From: Acidimicrobiia bacterium
Lineage (GTDB): Bacteria; Actinomycetota; Acidimicrobiia; Acidimicrobiales; Acidimicrobilacustridaceae
Direction of reading: 5' to 3'
Assembly: GCA_020832495.1 (NCBI GenBank)
Contig: JAFIEP010000031.1
Coordinates: 1 to 61,531, forward strand
DNA length: 61,531 nucleotides
This document shows positions 48,027 through 56,005 of the stretch, one piece after another. The notes beneath the pieces were generated by a model, which was not told the DNA's origin, ran no database searches, and worked only from the letters and a program-made list of their open reading frames with translations. Positions within the stretch are counted from its first letter, which is position 1. Every line of letters begins with the position of its first letter. The translations under genes and the position numbers were made by a program.

Positions 48027-48676
48027 CCGACGTTCGACCCCCGTTCCTCATGGTGGTGGCCGGTACCGGCACCGAGGTGGGCAAGACCTGGGTGGGCGCG
48101 GCGCTGGCCCGCGTCCTGCGGGACGCCGGGGTGCGCATCGCGGCACGCAAGCCGGCCCAGTCCTATGACGACCTGACGGCGCCCACCGACGCCGACATCC
48201 TGGCCTCCGCCACCGGCGAGGCACCCGACGCCGTGTGCCCTCGTCACCGCTGCTACCCCCTGGCGATGGCGCCGCCCATGGCAGCCGAGGCACTCGGCAT
48301 GTCACCGCCTCGTCTGGAAGACCTCGTCGACGAGCTGCGCTGGGATCCGTCGGTGCAGGTCGGTCTCGTCGAGTCGGCCGGCGGGGTGGCGTCGCCGTTG
48401 GCATCCGACGGCGACACGGCCTCGCTGGTCGCCGCGCTCGCACCCCAGATCGTCTTGTTGGTGGCCGACGCCGGCCTCGGGACGATCGACTCGGTCCGCC
48501 TGGCCCACGACGCGCTGGTCCGGCGCGGTGGCGCCGAGGTCGTGATCCTCCTCAACCGGTTCGACACGTCAGACCTGCTCCACAACGCCAACGCCGCCTG
48601 GTTGGCCGATCGCGACCACCTGACAGTGTTCACCGACGTCGGAGCGGTCGCCGAGCGCATACGATTGACCCTGTAG
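48023..48676 (+). CDS. bioD: dethiobiotin synthetase
   Basis: A 217-residue P-loop enzyme closing the ureido ring with CO2 and ATP. Walker A is GTGTEVGKT (about residues 13-21); AARKPAQSYDD holds the catalytic Lys; the VESAGGVASPL segment matches the family VEGAGG loop. ATGA overlap with bioF shows coupling. The cluster order A-F-D gives the middle steps of biotin synthesis. Confidence 0.93.
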   Translation: MTDVRPPFLMVVAGTGTEVGKTWVGAALARVLRDAGVRIAARKPAQSYDDLTAPTDADILASATGEAPDAVCPRHRCYPLAMAPPMAAEALGMSPPRLEDLVDELRWDPSVQVGLVESAGGVASPLASDGDTASLVAALAPQIVLLVADAGLGTIDSVRLAHDALVRRGGAEVVILLNRFDTSDLLHNANAAWLADRDHLTVFTDVGAVAERIRLTL

Positions 48677-48861
48677 CAACCGATACCGACCACGTTCGGC
48701 GATCTTCCGCTCAACTGAACGGGTGACCCGGCCGATTGACAACAAGCGGCGCCATCCGTCAGGCGAGTCGTTCGGTGGTGTCATGCCGCAGGGCGATGGG
48801 GGTTGAAACAACGTGTGTGAGACACATCCGACCGGAGAACGAGCAGCACGGACACACCGCC

Positions 48862-50346
48862 ATGTCTGACGCGCCCGGCGGATCCAACTGGTGGCAGGCC
48901 TCCGACGGCAAGTGGTACCCCCCGGCCGACCAGGCCCCCGAACCTGGCTGGTGGCTGGCCTCCGACGGCAAGTGGTACCCCCCGGCCGACCAGGCCCCCG
49001 AACCTGGCTGGTGGCTGGCTTCCGACGGCACCTGGTACCCCCCGCGCCAGGGCACCGCCGTCAAGGGGCGGGTGACCGCCACGGCCCCGCCGCCCACCGA
49101 CGGCACCAGCATCGACGCCGCCGCCTTCCCGCCCCCGCGTGACCCTCCGGTCGCCACCGGGTCGGCGGCGACCGGACCGAAGGTCGACGCAGCAGCGGCA
49201 CCGAAGGCACCAGCGGCCATGGCTGCTCCTGCCACGCCCGCATCGAGCGATCCAACCCCCGCCTCGGCGGCGGTGCCCCCGTCGCCACCCAAGAAGAAGG
49301 CGGTGAAGAAGGTCACCAAGAAGGTCACCAAGAAGGTGGCCAAGAAGGTGGCCCAACCGCGACCGGCTGCCAGTCCGACCACCAGCCCAACTGCTCCTGG
49401 GGACACCGCGCCCGAGGCGCCCGGCGCGTCGAGCGGTGGGTCACCGGTCGCTGCGACCACCACGGCACCGCGCCCAGCGGCATCGACCCCGACCGAGACG
49501 AAAGCTCCGCCTACGGCAGCGACCGATCGAGGAACGGCTGCGGACCGTCGGAGCACGGACGAGGAGCCGATCACCCGGGCATTCGCCGGCACGAGTCCCG
49601 AGCACCAGATCGCCACTCGCAACCAGGCCTCCCGGGCCGATGCGCAGGTGCTCCAAGCTGCTCGCTCCGCAGCAGCCGCCTCGGCGCTGGCCAAGCTGAA
49701 GCTGGAGGCGAGCACCGAGCCCGAGATCACATCGGCGGCCGGGGACCAACGCGGGCCGGCCACCCCGCCGGCGGCGGAGACGACGAAGCCGGCCGAACCC
49801 GACAGCGGTCGGGGGGCCACGACCACCGCCGACCGTGAGCCGGCCGCGCGACGTGAGGAACCGCTGCTCGAGGCCCGTCCCGTGGCCTATGCCACCGACG
49901 TGGACCACATCGGCGACCGGCTGGCTGTCTACTCGGACCGGGTCGAGCTCCTCGACCGCAACAACAATGTCCGTTCCGTCATGCCTGGGAGCGAGATCGC
50001 TGACGTCGTGGTGTCCAGGAAGCTGAAGACGGCCGTGTTGACCGTCGAGGCAGGCGACGGCGCCACCCTGCAGATCAAGGGACTCCGCGTCGACGAGGCC
50101 GACGAAGCCCGCGAACTCATCATCCGCCAGACACGCCGCGTCGGTCCGGCCCCACCACGTCCGGATCGGCCGGCCGCCAAGGCCCCCGGCCCCTCATCGG
50201 GGAAGAAACCGACCAAGGAGCAGCTCCTGCGGATGCTCGACATCCTCCATCGTTCCGGAGTGCTCAGCGATGCCGAGCTGGCCGAGAAGCGGGCCACGGT
50301 GGAGCAACTCCACGACAAGACCCTGGCAGCTCCGGCCGGCCGCTGA
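48862..50346 (+). CDS. PGWWxxSDGKWYPP-repeat protein with Lys/Ala/Pro-rich middle and SHOCT-like end
   Basis: A 494-residue soluble protein. Three copies of a Trp/Tyr motif (WWQASDGKWYPP-type) open it, the first two encoded by an exact tandem repeat. Residues 140-155 and on are Lys-rich KKxxKK repeats (about 142-165) in an Ala/Pro/Thr-rich low-complexity region that runs to about 345. A beta-rich globular part (about 350-430) resembles a PH/SHOCT-associated domain, and the end (about 450-485: KEQLLRMLDILHRSGVLSDAELAEKR) is a SHOCT domain. Function unknown. The ATG at 48862 is the first before the repeats; no clear ribosome site is close. TTGACA occurs at 48736 but without a -10. Confidence 0.6.
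   Translation: MSDAPGGSNWWQASDGKWYPPADQAPEPGWWLASDGKWYPPADQAPEPGWWLASDGTWYPPRQGTAVKGRVTATAPPPTDGTSIDAAAFPPPRDPPVATGSAATGPKVDAAAAPKAPAAMAAPATPASSDPTPASAAVPPSPPKKKAVKKVTKKVTKKVAKKVAQPRPAASPTTSPTAPGDTAPEAPGASSGGSPVAATTTAPRPAASTPTETKAPPTAATDRGTAADRRSTDEEPITRAFAGTSPEHQIATRNQASRADAQVLQAARSAAAASALAKLKLEASTEPEITSAAGDQRGPATPPAAETTKPAEPDSGRGATTTADREPAARREEPLLEARPVAYATDVDHIGDRLAVYSDRVELLDRNNNVRSVMPGSEIADVVVSRKLKTAVLTVEAGDGATLQIKGLRVDEADEARELIIRQTRRVGPAPPRPDRPAAKAPGPSSGKKPTKEQLLRMLDILHRSGVLSDAELAEKRATVEQLHDKTLAAPAGR
48901..49020 (+). repeat. two 60-base tandem repeats in the WYPP-repeat gene
   Basis: Bases 48901-48960 and 48961-49020 are identical except for the last base. Each encodes 20 residues ending in the WWLA unit. 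Partial copies flank them on both sides (48889 onward and 49021-49040). Confidence 0.9.
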
Positions 50347-50388
50347 CCTCGCGCTGCCGGCGCAGCGAACCGCTCGAACAACCAATCG

Positions 50389-51318
50389 TCAGGTCGGCTC
50401 CAACGACAGCAGCATCACCAGGAGCACGGCCAACGTCGCCAACAGGCTGGCGATCAGCCACACCCAGCGTCGACCCTCGGCCGTCTCGAGGGGGTCGACC
50501 TCGCGGATCGAGATACGGGTGCGCTCCAGCTGATCGCGCAGCTGCGATGCCTCGCTCTGCAGCCCGGCGATGGCCATCTCCGCCGACGCCAATTGCTTGA
50601 GCACCTGAGGACTCACCGAGTCGCCCCCCGGCCGCTCGTCGCGCTCCTGCTCGAGCTGCGCCTGCAGCGCCTGATAGGAGGACCGCAGGTTGGCCACCGC
50701 GGCATAGCGCGTCTGGAGCTCGGCCAGTTGGCGGGAGGCGAGATGTGCCTGGCCGAGTGCTGACGCTGCGGCGGAGCGTTCCTGCTCGAGCTGGCGATGG
50801 AGCTCGTCATGACGCCGATGCAGTTCGTCGAGCTGCGCCACCAGTGCAGCCGACTCCGAGACCCCTTCCCGCGCAGCTCTCTCACGAACCCCGGCGTGGC
50901 GGAGCTCCCGGAGGAGTTCGGTCATCTGGTCGGCTTCCGACGAACCCACCGCCACCAGGAGTTCCTCGGCTCGTTCGTGCACCTTGGTGGCGTACTCCAG
51001 GTCGAAGGGGTGATCCTCGTCCGGGTGCGCCCAGTGGTTCCGTGCGGCGCGGAGCTCCATCACCGCCTGGCGCGCCTCGTCGGTCAGCACCGGGGCGAAC
51101 GCCGGACCCCACCAACGGTTGAGTACCTCCAACTGGAAGTGAGGGTCTCGCAAGGAGACAAGCACATCGGGCCGTTTGCCCAACTTGTCGGCCGCCGTGA
51201 GGATCCAGTCGTCACCTGGATAGCAGGCGCTCATACGCTCGTCGACGAACGGCGCGAGCCCTTCGGCGAGCACCTCGAACGCCGTGGTGACGTGACCTCG
51301 GTAGCTTCGCGACGCCAT
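50389..51318 (-). CDS. membrane-anchored Swt1-like HEPN protein with coiled coil
   Basis: A 309-residue protein. The first 125 residues resemble the Swt1-type HEPN domain (SYRGHVTTAFEVLAEGLAPF, then VMELRAARNHWAHP), and RNHWAH fits the RNase motif R-x4-H. A long coiled coil (about 145-265) follows, then a hydrophobic helix near the C-terminus (about 280-302: WVWLIASLLATLAVLLVML) suitable as a tail anchor. HEPN RNases occur in toxin-antitoxin, restriction and phage-defence systems; no partner such as an MNT or DUF499 ATPase is next to it. ATG 51318 is used; ATG 51342 is an alternative. Confidence 0.65.
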   Translation of the reverse strand: MASRSYRGHVTTAFEVLAEGLAPFVDERMSACYPGDDWILTAADKLGKRPDVLVSLRDPHFQLEVLNRWWGPAFAPVLTDEARQAVMELRAARNHWAHPDEDHPFDLEYATKVHERAEELLVAVGSSEADQMTELLRELRHAGVRERAAREGVSESAALVAQLDELHRRHDELHRQLEQERSAAASALGQAHLASRQLAELQTRYAAVANLRSSYQALQAQLEQERDERPGGDSVSPQVLKQLASAEMAIAGLQSEASQLRDQLERTRISIREVDPLETAEGRRWVWLIASLLATLAVLLVMLLSLEPT

Positions 51319-51472
51319 CGTGGCCCTTTCTAGCCGTTCCACGGTCTCCCGACACAGCGCGCACGGACCAGTCCACGATTCGGGTTGGCCGAGAAACGCC
51401 CAGGTGGGGACCCACCACCTGCGGGTCGGGCCGGGGACTCGCTCTCAAGTCGTTCCGGCATCGGCCGACGTT

Positions 51473-52399
51473 ATGGCTGTGGGTTACCTGATGGTCGGCC
51501 GTCGCGCGAAGGAGATGGAAGCCGTTGCCCGGCGCCATCGCTTCGCGTACGTCGAACAGGAGCGTCCACCGGCTCGGTGCGCCGACCTCCCCCTCACCAT
51601 CCTCTGCCAAGGCGATGGTCGGCCGGCAGACAACGTGATCACGGCCCGCTTCGGTCCTCAGGTAGTCCGTGGTTTCGACTACTCCTACCTGGCGGATCCC
51701 GATCGGGGCGGCACGGAGGTACTCGGTACCGACGTGCCGACCATCGCCTACGAATCGGGCACGCAGTACCTGTGTTCGGTGGTGGTCGCCGAGGATCGCA
51801 ACTTCCCCCATGTCCACATCGCGGCTCGCGGACGGCGACGCACCATCCCCGCACCTGCGGAGATCACCGACGTCCCCGGCGGCAAGGCCTTCAGGAAGAT
51901 GTTCCAGCTCTGGGCAGCGGATCCGTCGGTGCTCGACACACTGCTCGACGACGAGATGGTGGAGTTCCTGCTCTCCACCCGTGGCACCTTCTCGTTCGAG
52001 ACCAACCGCCAGGCCGCCATGGTCATCTCGACCACCTCACTCAAGGGCGAGGACGTGGCGGCGTTCATGAGCCTCAACGTCGCCTTCCTTCAGCGCATCC
52101 CTCAGTCGTTCGCCGCGGCAGACACCGCACCGGAGCCGGTGGCGCCCAGCGCACCACCGCCACCGAGCCGCGACCCCATGCCGGCGCCATCCAGCGCAGC
52201 ACCGCCGCCACCACCACCGCCGCCGCCGAGCCCCGACCCCGCACCGTCCGCACCGGCGTCGCCCAGCGCCACCGAGCCTGCGGTTACGACCGGGCAGCCT
52301 TCCCCCACATCGGCGCCACCTGCACCCCCGCCTCCGCCACCACCTCCACCTCCACCGCCGCCACCACCACCACCGCCTCCGGTCAGCGCCACAGCGTGA
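51473..52399 (+). CDS. DUF3137-like protein with proline-rich C-terminal tail
   Basis: A 308-residue protein. Residues 1-205 include GGKAFRKMFQLWAADPSVLDTLLDDEMVEFL and LSTRGTFSFETNRQAAMVIST, which resemble the DUF3137 core. The last 95 residues are Pro/Ala/Ser/Thr-rich with polyproline runs of up to 16 residues. Such tails bind SH3-, WW- or GYF-like partners or serve as flexible spacers. The ATG at 51473 lacks a clear ribosome site; ATG at 51491 (MVGRRAKEM) is possible. It is convergent with cobO. No membrane segment is seen. Confidence 0.55.
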   Translation: MAVGYLMVGRRAKEMEAVARRHRFAYVEQERPPARCADLPLTILCQGDGRPADNVITARFGPQVVRGFDYSYLADPDRGGTEVLGTDVPTIAYESGTQYLCSVVVAEDRNFPHVHIAARGRRRTIPAPAEITDVPGGKAFRKMFQLWAADPSVLDTLLDDEMVEFLLSTRGTFSFETNRQAAMVISTTSLKGEDVAAFMSLNVAFLQRIPQSFAAADTAPEPVAPSAPPPPSRDPMPAPSSAAPPPPPPPPPSPDPAPSAPASPSATEPAVTTGQPSPTSAPPAPPPPPPPPPPPPPPPPPPPVSATA

Positions 52400-52421
52400 C
52401 GGTGCGACGGCGTGAGCGCCT

Positions 52422-53048
52422 TCAGTACTCGATGCCACGCCGGGCGGTGACGCCCCGATCGAACGCGTGGCGCACCTTGCGCATGTCGGTCACCGTGTCC
52501 GCCACAGCAACAAGGGCATCGGGCGCGTCTCGACCGGTGACCACCACGTTGGTGTGTGGCGCCCGATCGGCGACGCCAGCGGCGATCTCTTCGGCGTCCA
52601 CCCACCCGAACGTGACGGTGTAGGTGAGTTCGTCGAGGATGATCAGGTCGTAGTCCCCGGACGCCAACATTGCCCGAGCCGACTGCCACGCGGCCCGGCC
52701 CAGCTCAGCGGTGCGCTCCATGTCGGTCGAGTCCCAGGTGAAGCCGTCGCCCATGGCGTGCCACTCGATGCCCAGGTGCTCTGCTGCCTTGTGCTCGCCG
52801 GTCTGCCAGTCACCGCTCTTGATGCACTGCACCACCGCGATCCGCCATCCGCGCGCCCAGCCGCGCAGCATCACCCCGAACGCCGAGCTGGACTTTCCCT
52901 TGCCGTCACCGGTGTTCACGACGACGACCGACGGAGCTCTCCCCCCGGTCCGTCCCGCACCACCGGGTTGCTCCTCGTCCCCGACGTCGAGCGGGTCGTC
53001 GCCGACGAGCCCCCGTCGCGTTGTCGAGTCGTCGTGCGGGTCGGTCAC
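52422..53048 (-). CDS. cobO: cob(I)yrinic acid a,c-diamide adenosyltransferase
   Basis: A 208-residue ATP:corrinoid adenosyltransferase. Walker A TGDGKGKSS (about 42-50), VVQCIKSGDWQTGE and ILDELTY match the CobA/CobO family, which attaches the 5'-deoxyadenosyl ligand. The GTG at 53048 is used; a longer frame to 53138 overlaps the divergent cbiZ start region. It faces away from cbiZ across a 56-base spacer with the palindrome CCACGCGTGG. Confidence 0.93.
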   Translation of the reverse strand: MTDPHDDSTTRRGLVGDDPLDVGDEEQPGGAGRTGGRAPSVVVVNTGDGKGKSSSAFGVMLRGWARGWRIAVVQCIKSGDWQTGEHKAAEHLGIEWHAMGDGFTWDSTDMERTAELGRAAWQSARAMLASGDYDLIILDELTYTVTFGWVDAEEIAAGVADRAPHTNVVVTGRDAPDALVAVADTVTDMRKVRHAFDRGVTARRGIEY

Positions 53049-53053
53049 AGGTG

Positions 53054-53063
53054 CCACGCGTGG
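53054..53063. promoter_or_regulatory. palindrome CCACGCGTGG between cobO and cbiZ
   Basis: A perfect 10-base palindrome in the short divergent spacer, a possible operator for both cobalamin units. No cobalamin riboswitch fits in this space. Confidence 0.25.
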
Positions 53064-53104
53064 GACAGTATCTGCGGATCCCCAGCACCCTCGGATCGGA
53101 CGCC

Positions 53105-53836
53105 ATGCACCTGCTCGAGCAGATCGACGCCCTGCCACGACTCGTGTGGCGCTTCACCGAGCCGTGGCGGATGCTCAGCTCGGCGGCGGTCGGGGGCGGC
53201 TGGGGCGAACGGTGCTGGGTGCTCAACATCGAGGTGCCCGCAGAGTTCCACCACACGGACCTCGACGCCCTGGTCCACGGGGTTGCACGCGGCGAGCACC
53301 TCGATGGGGACGGCATCGGTCTGCTCACCGCCGCCGACGTCCGCAACGCGCAGCACGCCGTCGACGGCGCGGTCCGAGCGACGGCCACCGTCGGGCTGCG
53401 TCTGCCGACGTGGGCCGCGGCCCCACCGGTGGCCGAAGGATCCACCGATCCCCCGTGGTCCCCGGGCACGGTGAACGTGGTGGCTCGCGTGGCGACACCA
53501 CTCTCGGAGGCCGCCATGGTCAACGCCGTCATGGTCGCCACCGAGGCCAAGACCCAGGCCCTGTTCGAAGCAGGTGTCCCCGGCACCGGCACGGCCACCG
53601 ATGCCGTGGTCGTCGCCTGCCCGGCGCACGTCGAGGGCGGACCACCGCTCGTCGAGTTCTGCGGCCCTCGCTCACCGTGGGGCGCACCGCTGGCGCGGGC
53701 CGTGTACCGGGCGGTCGCTGCGGGGATCCCGACCAGCGTTGCCCGACTCCGGGGCGAGCCGCCTGCGCCGGCCGGACCGGTTCCCCACGTGGCCCGTGTC
53801 GAGGTCGACCGCCTCGGCGGGGAGCACTGGTCGTGA
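53105..53836 (+). CDS. cbiZ: adenosylcobinamide amidohydrolase
   Basis: A 243-residue CbiZ-family enzyme cleaving the aminopropanol arm of adenosylcobinamide to give adenosylcobyric acid for salvage. MLSSAAVGGGWG with WVLNIEVP is the family start; AKTQALFEAGVPGTGTATDAVVV is the Gly-rich core. ATG 53105 is used; GTG 53060 would add 15 residues. Its stop overlaps the cobU start by 4 bases (GTGA). Confidence 0.87.
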   Translation: MHLLEQIDALPRLVWRFTEPWRMLSSAAVGGGWGERCWVLNIEVPAEFHHTDLDALVHGVARGEHLDGDGIGLLTAADVRNAQHAVDGAVRATATVGLRLPTWAAAPPVAEGSTDPPWSPGTVNVVARVATPLSEAAMVNAVMVATEAKTQALFEAGVPGTGTATDAVVVACPAHVEGGPPLVEFCGPRSPWGAPLARAVYRAVAAGIPTSVARLRGEPPAPAGPVPHVARVEVDRLGGEHWS

Positions 53837-54333
53837 TCACCCTCGTGCTCGGGGGAACGCGCTCGGGGAAGTCGCGCGTGGCCGAAGACCTGCTCGAAGC
53901 GCACGCCGGTCCGTTGTGCTACCTGGCCACGGGATCAGCCACCGATGCTGAACTGGCAGCGCGCATCGCGGCACACCGAGCGCGGCGTCCGGCACGGGTT
54001 CGTACCGTCGAGGTCGGCTCCGAGCTCCCGGCTGCGCTGCGCGACGCCGGGCCGGCCCCCACTCTGGTGGACTCGCTGGGCTCCTGGGTGGCGCAGCACG
54101 CGGATCTGACCCCCGACGTGGACGCCGTGCTGGCCGCCCTGTACTGGCGCCGGGAACAGCAGGCACCCACGGTCCTCGTGTCCGACGAGGTCGGACTCTC
54201 GGTGCACCCGCCGACCGAGGTGGGCCGGCGTTTCGTCGATGCGCTCGGGGACGTGAACGCAGCGGTGAGCGGCATGGCCGACGACTGCTGGCTGGTGGTG
54301 GCCGGACGTGTCCTGCGGCTGGAGCTTCCCTAG
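53833..54333 (+). CDS. cobU: adenosylcobinamide kinase / GMP transferase
   Basis: A 166-residue P-loop enzyme phosphorylating and then GMP-activating adenosylcobinamide. Walker A GGTRSGKS (about 7-14); RIAAHRARRP holds the His that forms the GMP adduct in the family; VSDEVGLSVHP is a late motif. GTG start overlaps cbiZ, and the stop shares a base with the cobS GTG. Confidence 0.92.
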   Translation: MITLVLGGTRSGKSRVAEDLLEAHAGPLCYLATGSATDAELAARIAAHRARRPARVRTVEVGSELPAALRDAGPAPTLVDSLGSWVAQHADLTPDVDAVLAALYWRREQQAPTVLVSDEVGLSVHPPTEVGRRFVDALGDVNAAVSGMADDCWLVVAGRVLRLELP

Positions 54334-55040
54334 TGGGCGCCGCCTTCGGCTTCCTGACCGTGTTCGGCCGGCACGGTCGACGACCCGACCCGTCCGCACT
54401 CGTGTGGTTCCCCGTCGTCGGTGTGGTCGTCGGCGGTGCCGTTGGCATGGTGTGGTGGGCCGGACAACGGTGGACGAACGTGTTGCTGGCCGCCGCCCTG
54501 GTGGTACTGGCCGACGCCGTGCTCACCGGTGGGCTGCACCTCGACGGCTTGGCCGACAGCGCCGACGGCCTGCTGGCCCCCCTCGAGACCGAGCGTCGCC
54601 TGGCGGCGATGGCCGACCCGGCGGTGGGCGCGTTCGGGGTGATGGCGCTGGTGACCGTGCTCGGGGTCCGCTGGGCCGCCCTGGCCTCGGTGGTGGCACA
54701 GCCGGCGCTACTGGCCGGGCTCTGGTGTCTCTCTCGGACGCTCATGGCGCTGGTGGTGAGCAAGGTGCCCTACGCCCGCCCCGGGGGCCTGGCCGAGGCC
54801 TTCGCCGGTGGGTCGCCGCTGGTGGCCGGTGCACTGGGCGGCGCGCTGGCCGGAGGACTCTGCGTCGGCGCAGGTGCCGCCGCCGGGGCCGTCGCCGTCG
54901 TGACGGCCGCGGTCGCCGGCCTGTGCGTGGTGGCCGTGGCCGCTCGACGCATCGGCGGCTTCACCGGCGACGTCCTCGGCGCCGCCGGCGTGGTGGCCGA
55001 GACCGCTGGCCTGGTGGCTTACGTGGTGGTCGCCACATGA
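54333..55040 (+). CDS. cobS: adenosylcobinamide-GDP ribazoletransferase (cobalamin synthase)
   Basis: A 235-residue integral membrane enzyme that joins adenosylcobinamide-GDP with alpha-ribazole. Hydrophobic throughout with the signature GGLHLDGLADSADGL (about 70-84), whose Asp residues bind the metal. The GTG start at 54333 uses the last G of the cobU stop; the ATGA at its end starts cbiB. Confidence 0.92.
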   Translation: MGAAFGFLTVFGRHGRRPDPSALVWFPVVGVVVGGAVGMVWWAGQRWTNVLLAAALVVLADAVLTGGLHLDGLADSADGLLAPLETERRLAAMADPAVGAFGVMALVTVLGVRWAALASVVAQPALLAGLWCLSRTLMALVVSKVPYARPGGLAEAFAGGSPLVAGALGGALAGGLCVGAGAAAGAVAVVTAAVAGLCVVAVAARRIGGFTGDVLGAAGVVAETAGLVAYVVVAT

Positions 55041-56005
55041 GCGGCCCCCCACGCCCCGGCTCCTCCACGGCGAGCGCGCTGGCGAGCCGAGCCGGCGGTG
55101 TCGCCGCCGGACTCGTACTCGATCAGACCATCGGTGAGCGAGGTCTCGACCCGCACCCGGTCGCAGTGTTCGGGTCGGTGATGGCGGCGGCCGAGCGGCG
55201 TTGGTGGGACGACGACCGGGCGGCGGGGGTGCGGCACGCGTTGGTCGGTACCGCCCTCGGCATCGCAGCCGGTGCGATGCTCGGGAACGGTCCGGTCGCT
55301 GCGGCGGCTGCGGTGTGGGTCACCTCTGGCGGGCGCATGCTGGGCGACGAAGCCACGCGGGTGGCGCACCATCTGGCGGCTGGCGACCTTCCCACTGCTC
55401 GAGCGGCGCTGTCAGCGCTCGTCGGTCGCGACCCGTCGGACCTCGACGAGGCAGAGATCGCCCGGGCCGTGGTCGAGTCGGTGGCGGAGAACACGAGCGA
55501 CGCCGCCATCGGACCGGCGTGGTGGGCACTGTGTGCGAGCGCCGCTGGCGCGTGTGGGTATCGCGCCGTCAACACGCTCGATGCCATGGTCGGCCACCGG
55601 AGTCCACGCCACGAGCGGTTCGGCTGGGCCAGCGCCCGACTCGACGACGCCGCCAATTGGATCCCGGCCCGAGCGACGGCCGCGCTCGTGGCCGCCGTCC
55701 GGCCGCACCGAGCGGTCGAGGTGGTGCGCATCGTGCGCCGCGACGCCGCCGCGCATCCGTCACCCAACGCCGGCGTGGTCGAAAGTGCCTTCGCCGCAGC
55801 ACTCGGGGTTCGACTCGGTGGCAGCAATCGCTACGGCGACCGCACCGAACATCGGGCGGCACTGGGCGACGGCCGGCCACCGACAGCAGCCGACATCGCC
55901 CGAGCGGTTCGCCTCTCCCGCCACGTCACCCTGGCATTCGCCGGTTTCGCCACCCTGCCCGGGGTCGTCGTTGTGGTGCGCCGACTCCGTAGGCTTGCAG
56001 GGTGA
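55037..56005 (+). CDS. cbiB: adenosylcobinamide-phosphate synthase
   Basis: A 322-residue membrane protein attaching the aminopropanol (phosphate) arm to cobyric acid. AENTSDAAIGPAWWAL, RAVNTLDAMVGH and DDAANWIPARATA are the CbiB/CobD signatures. Naming differs between pathways (CobD in aerobic strains). ATG overlaps cobS by 4 bases. It completes cbiZ-cobU-cobS-cbiB, the late and salvage half of B12 synthesis. Confidence 0.92.
   Translation: MSGPPRPGSSTASALASRAGGVAAGLVLDQTIGERGLDPHPVAVFGSVMAAAERRWWDDDRAAGVRHALVGTALGIAAGAMLGNGPVAAAAAVWVTSGGRMLGDEATRVAHHLAAGDLPTARAALSALVGRDPSDLDEAEIARAVVESVAENTSDAAIGPAWWALCASAAGACGYRAVNTLDAMVGHRSPRHERFGWASARLDDAANWIPARATAALVAAVRPHRAVEVVRIVRRDAAAHPSPNAGVVESAFAAALGVRLGGSNRYGDRTEHRAALGDGRPPTAADIARAVRLSRHVTLAFAGFATLPGVVVVVRRLRRLAG
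55990..55995 (+). promoter_or_regulatory. possible leaderless -10 box TAGGCT inside the end of cbiB
   Basis: TAGGCT is followed by six bases and the GTG at 56002. It may allow separate expression of the MpaB-like gene, though the overlap with cbiB also allows coupling. Confidence 0.35.

Noticed and set aside
48736-48741. TTGACA as a promoter before the WYPP-repeat gene
   Set aside because: No -10 sequence at 16-18 bases; recorded only as a possible -35.
52320-52390. CCACC/CCGCC triplet array as a possible CRISPR or microsatellite locus
   Set aside because: It encodes the polyproline tail in frame with the preceding domain; there are no spacers.
53049-53104. Cobalamin riboswitch before cobO or cbiZ
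   Set aside because: Only 56 bases separate the two starts, too short for a riboswitch of about 200 bases, and no B12-box sequence is visible.
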